A stretch of DNA of 8,851 bases, from NCBI GenBank assembly GCA_021826605.1, contig JAKAZF010000082.1, positions 1 to 8,851 on the forward strand, given 5' to 3'. Below are positions 1 to 6,752 of this stretch, piece by piece. Origin of the DNA: Planctomycetota bacterium. Its GTDB lineage: Bacteria; Planctomycetota; Phycisphaerae; WQYP01. A program made the translations under genes and the position numbers. Under the pieces are notes generated by a model. The model was given only the letters and a program-made list of their open reading frames with translations, did no database searches and was not told the origin of the DNA. The number at the start of each line of letters is the position of its first letter. Position 1 is the first letter of the stretch.

Positions 1-1770
1 GGTCTGCCGGGCGGAGCGCAGATTCGCTACAAATAAATGCACACGGCCGGGCTTGTTGCTGTCTAGATTAACGCTGTATTTTCCATTCCGTGTCAAGCTT
101 TCGCCGTGTCGCAGGACAATGGTTGTGCCGGCCGGGGCATTGGGTACGCGAATGCGGCACCACCCCGCCATATTCTGGCCCATGTCAAACATCCACTTGC
201 CGGGTGCAATAAGCGACAATTTGACCGGATGCACAATCTGGGTCACTTGAATCGGTTGCGAGAATTGTGATATCAATCGCCCGCCGGGAGGTGGAAGTAC
301 AACGGCCGGTCGCCACGCCGACGCGTTAAATCCCGGCTTATCCCAGCCGGGCATGCGTTTGCGGGCATCGTAGGTTTCACCGTCGTATTCATTGTTTGCC
401 GTGATCGGACCGTCGGTTGTGGCTTTCCATTCCGTGCCGCTTCGCACCAACAGCGATGCACCGGTCGCCATCCTGACATGCAGCAGCAACATTAGCCGGG
501 GTACGCCGAAGCCAATTGTCGGCGCGGGAGTATGACGGCGCGGCGCATAGAATCGTCCGTTTCCCAGAATCACGCTGATAGTATTCCGGCCCTTCACCAG
601 ATATCGGGTGACGTTATAACTGCGGTAATAACACCGCTTGGGATACCAGCTTAGCGCCGGGGACAGTTCGTCTCTGCTGACCGTATGTCCATTGATATAC
701 AATTTGCTCCATCCCAGGCCGCTGAAATATACGATCGCATTCTTTATTGATTTTGGGATGATAAAATCGCGACGCAGATACCGCGCCGGCAGGCTGCGTC
801 GGTAACCGCCGCCGATTTGACCCCACGGGCCCATGCCATAACCACCCAGAACCATGGCGCTTTTCCAGTGGGTACCGGCGCGTTTGGCTGCCTGCCAATC
901 GGCGTTTGTCGGCACGTTAATCGAATGGCCGTCGGCAAGTGAAAAATGGAACATTCCGATCAAGCCGGCGGGATTTGGGGCACTACCCTGGTTCTGAGCC
1001 GCGACCGTGACGATATTGCGACCGGGATGCACGTAACGGGTTATCACCATTGAATATGCGTGATTGAAATCCGAGCCGCTGCCGACCGGTTGACGGTTAA
1101 TTGTAAGATCGAAGGCGTTGTCCGCGGTTATTGTCACGGCGGCGGATCGCAGTTTTATGTTTGTGGGCAAGTTTATGACGCGGCGGAAATATCGCCAGCC
1201 CGGCGGGGCGGCCTGTGCGGGTTGACCTTCCGGATACCATATCCAATGTGCATTGTGAAGCACTTGACCCGACGAGGACGCGGTTTTTTGCAGGCCGATC
1301 CATTGCGCCCCGTGCCATGCGGCGTTGGTCGGCAATGCTTCACGCCAATGGGCGGGCCGGCTCCAACTGCTGACTTTGCCCGATTGATTCCACACGCGAA
1401 CTTCCCAAAAACATTTCTCGCGCACGGTCAAAGCCCGCCCCGCATAGCGGATGTTCTGGGAATCGTCGGATTTTATTTTCCCTGAATCCCAAAGATCCCC
1501 TTTGCCTTGCGCCAGAAGTGTTTGTGATGACGCGGCCAGAATTTCATAGGCGCTTTGCATCTGTCCATGCCCGGCCCACGGCAGCACCCAGCCGAATTGC
1601 GGGTGCCGCGAATTGACGGCAACCGGGTTCCGGCGCAACTGGGTTTGCAGTTGAATCGGGGCGCGGGGCGCGGCGCTCATCGCCGAAACACCGCCTGCCT
1701 GGGCGAAGGCCGCAACACTGAGCAGACCGGAGGCAATACCTGTAAACTTTATTTTTGACAATCGGTTCAT
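1..1770 (-). CDS. Secreted alpha-L-rhamnosidase, GH78 family (N-terminal 590 codons; C-terminus beyond left edge)
   Basis: Expected to release terminal alpha-L-rhamnose from polysaccharides or glycosides outside the cytoplasm. The frame is open from the ATG at 1770 to the window edge. The ATG follows AAGGA by about ten bases, which decides the start. Residues 1-30 form a signal peptide (basic MNRLSKIK, hydrophobic core, AQAGGVSA). Residues 37-150 match the fibronectin-like first domain of bacterial GH78 enzymes (NSRHPQFGWVL, SAYEILAAS, then QWIGL at 156-160). Residues about 175-285 look like an additional beta-sandwich (WIWYPEG, GWRYFRR). Residues 331-505 match the Bac_rhamnosid_N domain (YINGHTVSRDELSP, EYDGETYDAR). 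From about 511 the concanavalin-like domain begins (FDMGQNMAGWCRIRV, LRHGESL). The catalytic (alpha/alpha)6 barrel is not in view, so activity cannot be judged. It lies 66 bp after the upstream glycosidase, probably in the same operon. Family assignment is confident; substrate is inferred. Confidence 0.9.
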   Translation of the reverse strand, partial: MNRLSKIKFTGIASGLLSVAAFAQAGGVSAMSAAPRAPIQLQTQLRRNPVAVNSRHPQFGWVLPWAGHGQMQSAYEILAASSQTLLAQGKGDLWDSGKIKSDDSQNIRYAGRALTVREKCFWEVRVWNQSGKVSSWSRPAHWREALPTNAAWHGAQWIGLQKTASSSGQVLHNAHWIWYPEGQPAQAAPPGWRYFRRVINLPTNIKLRSAAVTITADNAFDLTINRQPVGSGSDFNHAYSMVITRYVHPGRNIVTVAAQNQGSAPNPAGLIGMFHFSLADGHSINVPTNADWQAAKRAGTHWKSAMVLGGYGMGPWGQIGGGYRRSLPARYLRRDFIIPKSIKNAIVYFSGLGWSKLYINGHTVSRDELSPALSWYPKRCYYRSYNVTRYLVKGRNTISVILGNGRFYAPRRHTPAPTIGFGVPRLMLLLHVRMATGASLLVRSGTEWKATTDGPITANNEYDGETYDARKRMPGWDKPGFNASAWRPAVVLPPPGGRLISQFSQPIQVTQIVHPVKLSLIAPGKWMFDMGQNMAGWCRIRVPNAPAGTTIVLRHGESLTRNGKYSVNLDSNKPGRVHLFVANLRSARQT

Positions 1771-1836
1771 AAATGACTTTCCTTAAACAAATTCCTGCAC
1801 TTCATGATAGTGATGACATGCTGCCGGGCGGCCCCG

Positions 1837-4437
1837 TCAACCTCCGGGCGGGTCAAAAAATATGCCGCTTAGGACGGCGTTTCCACCGCGGATCGGATCG
1901 AACCGGATTCGCACACTTCCATGGCATTGAAACACCATATATGCCCCATTGGCGAACTTGGAAAACGCCTGAATTGGGGCGATTACCTGTCTTGTTGCGA
2001 GGTCTTCAATGGTAATCGTTTCCTTTCGATTTTGATGATCAAAATCCACCGCGTACAGGGCGAGCCGGTAAGACCGCCTGTGGCGCAGACGAATATCGAC
2101 GGCCGCCTGCGGCGCCTGCGACGTAAGGTCGGAGTAAAATACTCCCGCCCGTCGGCTCCTGGCGCCCATGGCGCCGCCGGCGGCGCTTGTCCGCAAGGCC
2201 CGCGGATCTGCGTTGCCGCCCGGCCATACGGTTTTATGTCCCCACAAACATCGCACGGATTTAACATATGGCGGCAGATGCTTGATATTCTTCATGCCCG
2301 GACCGTCGGCAAACAGCACATAGCCGTCCCTCCCGTAAACGCCCGGCCAATTGCCTTGCGTCACGCGATCCTGTCCCAACGCTGTTGCGGAATAGCGCCA
2401 GGGCGAGTGCAAAAACGGCGATGCACGGCCGTGATAACCAATGGCGAGCGAATAATTGCCGGAGTGAACGCCGCTGAAAATAATGAAATGCCCTTGGCTG
2501 CGGCCGCGTTCGACACCCGGACATGGGATAAAATGATGCTTGGACCAGGCCGGGTGGCCGTTAATGCTGATTGCGGAAATATGCCGGCCGGCTTTTGGCA
2601 CGCCGATGCGGGCGATAACCCCGTTTGGAATTGTAAAATCCGCGATTCCGCGCCGAACATTCAACGATTCAACAATCGTTCCGTGCGGTGTCGGTACGGA
2701 TGCTCTCACCCATGTAAGCATGGCGCCAAGGTGGGGCATAATATTGACTTGTCTGTAGCCGGGGGCCGCGGGCTGTATTCCCGCGGTCCATTGCGTCAGC
2801 CATGTTGTACAGCCGCTGCTCCAGGGATGGCACAGGCTGGTCGGACCGCAAATTGTGCTGGGAATACCGCCATTTGGCGGGATAACCCTGTTCCAGCCCG
2901 GCTCGTAGACCTCGAAGAATGTGGTGCCGCCATAGTTGATTTGTCCTCCCCAGTCATCAAGCGTCGTTTCCAGTGCTTCATTCCACAGGTGCGCGCGGGC
3001 CATGGCCTTGATCACAAAATATTCGTTGAACGGGGAAAATGAAATGCGATTCAACCGGTCGGAAAAATCAAGTCGGCTGAGCAACCGCGTCTGCTCCGCG
3101 GTGGGCACACCCGCATTGATCGCATCGGCCGCGGAAAATAGATCAGCCTCCCTGATCCAGCGTTTGTTGTACTGAATGAGGGTGGTATAGCGGTTGGCCC
3201 AGGCCGCGTATTTGGACTGCAGCGCCTGATTCCCCGCGCTGCCGGCAGCTTGTGCAAAGCGGCGGCAGGTTTCTATAAACAGCATCCTATAGGCTTCCCG
3301 CGATATTGAATTTTCCGCACCGGCAAACCCGCCCAGCCGGTCATCCCAGCCATAAAACGCGATATGAGGATGTGAAAAGTTGGCGGCGGCATGCCGCAAA
3401 AGTTTCTGAACCAGCGGGTAATATTTGCGGATTTCCGCGGTATCACCCGAGCAGCGGTAATAATCCACCAGGCTCAATACCCAATACAAATAATAACTGG
3501 CGATTCCATTGCCCTTGCCCGCTGAAGCATTGAGGTTATGCCGGACGAAATCAAAGTCACCGAATGCCGTCATAGCGGTGGATTGGGCGATGTGCGCGTC
3601 GCCGACCCAGGAAATGCGATCCCCGCGGTCCATCAGGATCGCCCCGATGCCCTGATGCAGCAAATTAAGTTTTACAGTATACGCACCGGTGTACCATATC
3701 CGTGTGAGCATCGGATTGCTGCAGGAAAAGCTGCCGTTGTAATTCGTCGGTTTAATCTGACAGACGGCCCGGATGGCGGTGATATGCCACGGCTTTCCGG
3801 AAAAACGCCGTACGTAGATCCATCCGAAACGCACCCCCTCATAGAATTGCGCGTTGAGCCGGGCCCGAAAAGTATGGCCGATTCTCTCCGGTTTCCCGAT
3901 GCTGCTCGCCTCATGGGCCGGGGCGTCAAATTCACTGACGCCGATTTTTACACCGCTTCCGGTGCAATCCGGACTGTCAAATTCCATCCACGCGGCGGAT
4001 TCAACTCCGAAGTCAACACGAATGAGCCCGGGACCTGTTACGGTGATGTCACATTTGCGCTTCGTCGCGGTTTCCAGACCGCGGAAAGATTGCGGCGTAG
4101 GGCTGTAGACTGCGGTCGGACGCAGCACGTAGGTCTGCAGGCCGGCTGAAGCCGGGGTATGCAACCAGCGATAAGCCGCCAGCGGATCCGGAGACAACTT
4201 CACTTGGCCGCCGGAAAACGAACCGCCGTGCAGCGCGGGATACGGTTCGGGTATTCCGGATCCCCCCGGAACAATGTGGTATTCCGGTATTGGTGACGAT
4301 TCCGGAACGCCGACTGCTTTACCCGTGCCGGCGGCCGGAAACAAAACAAGCGTTGTCAGGCAGGCGGCCGCTACAAAGCCGCGGCATTGCCGCCGATGTT
4401 TTGCAATCTTAATATGATGCTCCATTGCGATTATCAT
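1837..4437 (-). CDS. Secreted GH78-like (alpha-L-rhamnosidase type) glycosidase with an extra C-terminal beta module
   Basis: About 866 residues. I place the start at the ATG at 4437. TTG 4440 and ATG 4425 are also possible, and none has a strong ribosome site. Numbering here counts from the TTG. A basic N-terminus and hydrophobic stretch (residues 6-40) give a signal peptide. Residues 130-225 are a beta domain ending in FYEGVRFGWIYVRRF, as in the domain just before the GH78 catalytic barrel. Residues 240-560 form the six-hairpin barrel: DRGDRISWVGDAH (271-283), TTFFEVYEPGW (506-516) and HPWSSGCTTWL (539-549) align with the GH78 acid motif, base region and late helix. Residues 560-665 resemble the GH78 C-terminal beta domain. 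Residues 690-867 are a further beta-rich module (TQGNWPGVYGRDGY). The Fn3-like and Bac_rhamnosid_N domains of the neighbouring gene are missing. Asp replaces the expected general-acid Glu, so specificity may differ from rhamnosidase. Confidence 0.82.
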   Translation of the reverse strand: MIIAMEHHIKIAKHRRQCRGFVAAACLTTLVLFPAAGTGKAVGVPESSPIPEYHIVPGGSGIPEPYPALHGGSFSGGQVKLSPDPLAAYRWLHTPASAGLQTYVLRPTAVYSPTPQSFRGLETATKRKCDITVTGPGLIRVDFGVESAAWMEFDSPDCTGSGVKIGVSEFDAPAHEASSIGKPERIGHTFRARLNAQFYEGVRFGWIYVRRFSGKPWHITAIRAVCQIKPTNYNGSFSCSNPMLTRIWYTGAYTVKLNLLHQGIGAILMDRGDRISWVGDAHIAQSTAMTAFGDFDFVRHNLNASAGKGNGIASYYLYWVLSLVDYYRCSGDTAEIRKYYPLVQKLLRHAAANFSHPHIAFYGWDDRLGGFAGAENSISREAYRMLFIETCRRFAQAAGSAGNQALQSKYAAWANRYTTLIQYNKRWIREADLFSAADAINAGVPTAEQTRLLSRLDFSDRLNRISFSPFNEYFVIKAMARAHLWNEALETTLDDWGGQINYGGTTFFEVYEPGWNRVIPPNGGIPSTICGPTSLCHPWSSGCTTWLTQWTAGIQPAAPGYRQVNIMPHLGAMLTWVRASVPTPHGTIVESLNVRRGIADFTIPNGVIARIGVPKAGRHISAISINGHPAWSKHHFIPCPGVERGRSQGHFIIFSGVHSGNYSLAIGYHGRASPFLHSPWRYSATALGQDRVTQGNWPGVYGRDGYVLFADGPGMKNIKHLPPYVKSVRCLWGHKTVWPGGNADPRALRTSAAGGAMGARSRRAGVFYSDLTSQAPQAAVDIRLRHRRSYRLALYAVDFDHQNRKETITIEDLATRQVIAPIQAFSKFANGAYMVFQCHGSVRIRFDPIRGGNAVLSGIFFDPPGG

Positions 4438-4455
4438 CAAGCCGTATACTGCTCA

Positions 4456-4472
4456 CGGAAATCGTTTTTCCG
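4456..4472. repeat. Hairpin just upstream of the GH78-like start
   Basis: Perfect inverted repeat CGGAAA (4456-4461) and TTTCCG (4467-4472) with a 5-base loop, about 18 bases before ATG 4437 on the minus strand. The gene lacks a clear ribosome site, so a structure here could affect translation start. Confidence 0.5.
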
Positions 4473-4520
4473 GGCTGATCAATGTCGTCAACCGCCCGCA
4501 TCCATCCGCTGGAAGTTTTT

Positions 4521-4549
4521 ATTGTCTTGGGATTGCTTCCACCAGGCAA
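4521..4549 (-). promoter_or_regulatory. Weak candidate promoter upstream of the GH78-like gene
   Basis: On the minus strand TTGCCT (4549-4544) and GACAAT (4526-4521) lie 17 bp apart, each matching consensus at 4 of 6 positions. It is in the roughly 170-bp gap before the glycosidase pair and could give them an internal promoter. Such a match is expected by chance fairly often. Confidence 0.25.
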
Positions 4550-4606
4550 TTGCATTCTATGGGCGTAGGGATTGGTGGTGCCCGTCGGCGCCGTTTACCC
4601 GATATT

Positions 4607-5488
4607 TTACCGATAAAAATCATAGTAATAGACAAATCCCACATGCATCTGATTAAAGGGCTTCCACGCCACTGAGCCGTCATTGTACCCGATATTGGAA
4701 CCATCCGGGGATCCCGCCGCCGTGAAATGGTTGCTCAGCGGCATGGTTGGCTCCGCTCCGCCCAGGAAGGTCCCGGCTCCCCAAGACCCCAGGTAGGATG
4801 CAGTGATGTCTGAAACGAGAATCGTGGAACCCGCGTCAATCGGTGATTGTGTAAAATTCTCGTTGGGAATAGCGTAGTCAATCCGCTTGCCTATTCCCGT
4901 TTGTGGATTGACCCAAGTGCCGTATGTGGAGGTACCAGGGCTCAGAACATTGCGGTTCGGTTTCTGATACCAGTAGCAATATGACGCGTAAACGCCGTAC
5001 CATGCCAAGTTCGCCGCCCAGTTCGTATTCGTACCGCCTTTCAAGTATTGATGGACGGCCGTCGGCAGATAAGGAGCTCCCATCGACACGCCGTTACGCG
5101 GCGTGTATAGATAGTTCGCATACGGGCCGTCGGCACCCATATAACCCGACAGCGGACAATAAATTGACGTGGGATTCGTGAGGATTCCCATCGCATAAAG
5201 GCTTCCAAAATCGCACGTCGGATATTGGCCCACCGGCACTGCACCTGCTACCTCAACGGCCTGCCCGCCAAACGGCCAGTAGGCCGAATACGACCATGGA
5301 AATTGCCCCTTGCAATTGTTCGCGTAAATGTGAACTCCCTGGACCAAAGTGCGTACATTTGCTGCACAGGCCACGCGTTCAGCGTCCAGTTTGGCGCTGG
5401 CAAGTGCCGGCAACAGCAAGGCGATAAGCAGTCCGATAATCGACACAACAACCAGCAACTCCACCAGTGTAAATCCGCGGCGTTTCAT
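4607..5488 (-). CDS. Prepilin-type N-terminal cleavage/methylation protein (pseudopilin-like), first of a pair
   Basis: 293 residues. The start at ATG 5488 is fixed by GAGGT eight bases upstream and by the class III signal [14 protein letters not shown]. Prepilin peptidase should cut after Gly5, leaving Phe1 and the conserved Glu5 of the mature protein, followed by a hydrophobic helix (residues 6-30) that anchors or assembles the protein. CAANVRTLVQGVHIYANN (41-58) continues the amphipathic helix typical of these PVC-bacterial proteins. The C-terminal part has NH at 253-254 and NDGSVAWK at 269-276, corresponding to the prepilin-associated H-X9-DG motif, here with 15 residues between His and Asp. 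It ends in DFYR. Five cysteines (41, 59, 92, 111, 171) could form disulfides. It is clearly related to the next gene upstream. Function is unknown: pseudopilin of a secretion system or an envelope-anchored accessory to the neighbouring glycosidases are both guesses. Confidence 0.88.
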   Translation of the reverse strand: MKRRGFTLVELLVVVSIIGLLIALLLPALASAKLDAERVACAANVRTLVQGVHIYANNCKGQFPWSYSAYWPFGGQAVEVAGAVPVGQYPTCDFGSLYAMGILTNPTSIYCPLSGYMGADGPYANYLYTPRNGVSMGAPYLPTAVHQYLKGGTNTNWAANLAWYGVYASYCYWYQKPNRNVLSPGTSTYGTWVNPQTGIGKRIDYAIPNENFTQSPIDAGSTILVSDITASYLGSWGAGTFLGGAEPTMPLSNHFTAAGSPDGSNIGYNDGSVAWKPFNQMHVGFVYYYDFYR

Positions 5489-5548
5489 AATTATTTACCT
5501 CGTCTGAGAACCTTGGCAGGTGTGTACCGGCCTGATCAGGACATTGGT

Positions 5549-5567
5549 CACGATTTGATGAATCGTG
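5549..5567. repeat. Perfect 7-bp hairpin upstream of the second prepilin-type gene
   Basis: CACGATT and AATCGTG with loop TGATG. It lies about 60 bases before the ATG at 5488, upstream of its ribosome site. Confidence 0.55.
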
Positions 5568-5613
5568 GGGTAACGGGCAACCAGTCGCATAGCCGCCTTT
5601 CTTCACAGCCGGA

Positions 5614-5632
5614 ATCGCGAAACCTTCGCGAT
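5614..5632. repeat. Perfect 8-bp hairpin between the prepilin-type genes
   Basis: ATCGCGAA and TTCGCGAT with a 3-base loop. It lies about 65 bases after the stop of the upstream prepilin gene in the transcribed direction. No T run follows. Confidence 0.6.
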
Positions 5633-5696
5633 CGGGCCATGTGGATGGCGGCTCCTGGCCGTCTGCCGAGGTGCGCTCACTGGTGCTAAATGACCG

Positions 5697-6608
5697 TTAC
5701 CTGTAAAAATCCGGACCGATAAAGTGGCGGTATCCCGGTGACAATTGCGACAGCGACTTCCACGACACCGAGCCGTCATTGTAGCCAATATTTCCGCCGT
5801 CAGGCCCCAGTTGACTGTGCATGTGGTTGCTGAAATAGCCAACCGCCGGCCATGTGCCGAATGTCACGTTCCAGGAGCCATTGGCGGACGTTACCAAATC
5901 TGTAATAAGAATCGAACTTGGCGAATCGGTCGGTGCCTGGCAGAAAAGGCCGTCTGCCGGGTCGGCATAGTTATGGCGCTTGCCGATTTTCGTAGTCGGA
6001 TTAATCCATACGCCATAGGGGTTGGCTGAGCAGGTGCCAAAATATGGATTGGTACTGTTCCAGCCTGTCCAAACGCCGTTCGGGCGTTTATACCAGTAAC
6101 AATAAGATGAAACGATATTGAACCAAGCTCCATTTTCGATCATTTTTTGCGGCCAGTTGGTGGCAAACGTGCTGTCTCGACTTTCAAAATATTGCAAAGC
6201 TTTAGGTAGATACATGCTGGCCGCTCCACCGACCTGTGCCAATGCACTGCTGGGCGACATCGCCGGCGCGGAATCCGGACAGTAAATGATCGTGGGATTT
6301 TTGAGAATGCCGTCGGTATATAAATCGGCAAGTCCCCATGCCAAGCTTACATTTGGAACCACATATCCCGGGGGCGTGCCAATTCCACCCAGCGGCCAGT
6401 CCATCTGATAGTCCATGGGGTATTGATCGTTATGGGTTTGGGCATACTCAATACAACCCTGCAGCATGCTGCGAATGTTTGCGGCGCACGTGACCTGCAG
6501 AGCGGCGATGCGGGCTTTGGCCAATGCCGGCAGCAGCAGTGAAATGAGCAGTGCGATAATGGCAATGACGACAAGCAATTCAACCAGAGTAAAGCCGCGG
6601 CGTTTCAT
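5697..6608 (-). CDS. Prepilin-type N-terminal cleavage/methylation protein (pseudopilin-like), second of a pair
   Basis: 303 residues. I chose ATG 6608, preceded by AAAGGG about six bases upstream, because it puts the cleavage signal [14 protein letters not shown] at the very N-terminus. A GTG at 6632 would add eight residues and is less likely. Residues 6-30 are the hydrophobic pilin helix with Glu10. [11 protein letters not shown] (41-51) follows. The globular part shares many blocks with the downstream paralogue: an IYCP segment, [11 protein letters not shown], a W(I/V)NP-T-IGKR block, and NH at 261-262 with NDGSVSWK at 277-284. It also ends in DFYR. His262 to Asp278 is again 15 residues apart. 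The two genes look like diverged tandem duplicates kept together between the PEP-CTERM gene and the glycosidases, which argues for a shared task, perhaps a heteromeric envelope structure. No function can be read from the sequence. Confidence 0.88.
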   Translation of the reverse strand: MKRRGFTLVELLVVIAIIALLISLLLPALAKARIAALQVTCAANIRSMLQGCIEYAQTHNDQYPMDYQMDWPLGGIGTPPGYVVPNVSLAWGLADLYTDGILKNPTIIYCPDSAPAMSPSSALAQVGGAASMYLPKALQYFESRDSTFATNWPQKMIENGAWFNIVSSYCYWYKRPNGVWTGWNSTNPYFGTCSANPYGVWINPTTKIGKRHNYADPADGLFCQAPTDSPSSILITDLVTSANGSWNVTFGTWPAVGYFSNHMHSQLGPDGGNIGYNDGSVSWKSLSQLSPGYRHFIGPDFYR

Positions 6609-6633
6609 TATATGCCCTTTTTTTGAGCCCACA

Positions 6634-6675
6634 CCGGGATCGCCAACCGGATTGAATGACCGATGGCGACCCCGG
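6634..6675. repeat. Long inverted repeat between the PEP-CTERM and prepilin genes
   Basis: Arms CCGGGATCGCCA (6634-6645) and TGGCGACCCCGG (6664-6675) pair at 11 of 12 positions, and the odd pair is a G-U wobble in the minus-strand RNA. The loop is 18 bases. It ends 25 bases before the prepilin ATG, just upstream of its ribosome site. No T run follows, so it is not an ordinary terminator; RNA processing or stabilisation is more likely. Confidence 0.6.
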
Positions 6676-6734
6676 CTATTGGTCTTTCGACTGGGGCGAG
6701 GCGTACTTATCCCGCATTCATTCGCAATTTAAAG

Positions 6735-6750
6735 GCCGCATGATCGCGGC
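6735..6750 (-). terminator. Hairpin after the PEP-CTERM stop codon, possible partial terminator
   Basis: On the minus strand GCCGC-GATCAT-GCGGC starts two bases after the TAG stop and is followed by CTTTAAATT. The stem is short and the T run broken, so partial termination or 3'-end protection of the first message is more likely than a full stop, leaving the downstream genes expressed at a lower level. Confidence 0.4.
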
Positions 6751-6752
6751 TT

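Larger units (their letters stand above)
5489..5696. other. Gap between the two prepilin-type genes, with three inverted repeats
   Basis: 208 bp with no gene of its own. It holds a perfect 8-bp hairpin ATCGCGAA-ACC-TTCGCGAT (5614-5632), a perfect 7-bp hairpin CACGATT-TGATG-AATCGTG (5549-5567) and the palindrome CCTGATCAGG (5531-5540). None is followed by a T run on the minus strand. The density of dyads suggests structured RNA between cotranscribed genes or protein-binding sites. Confidence 0.55.

Noticed and set aside
1060..1485. 141-codon plus-strand frame
   Set aside because: Antisense to the GH78 N-terminal domains, which are continuous on the other strand across this stretch.
1921..3042. 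373-codon open frame on the plus strand
   Set aside because: It lies wholly antisense to the GH78-like gene, its product has no recognisable domain, and the opposite strand has clear family motifs. It is a shadow of GC-biased third positions.
3538..4149. 203-codon plus-strand open frame
   Set aside because: Antisense to the signal-peptide and beta-domain part of the GH78-like gene, with no ribosome site or family resemblance.
6609..6632. GTG 6632 as start of the first prepilin-type gene
   Set aside because: It would put eight residues before MKRRGF, lacks a good ribosome site, and the paralogue starts exactly at MKRRGF.
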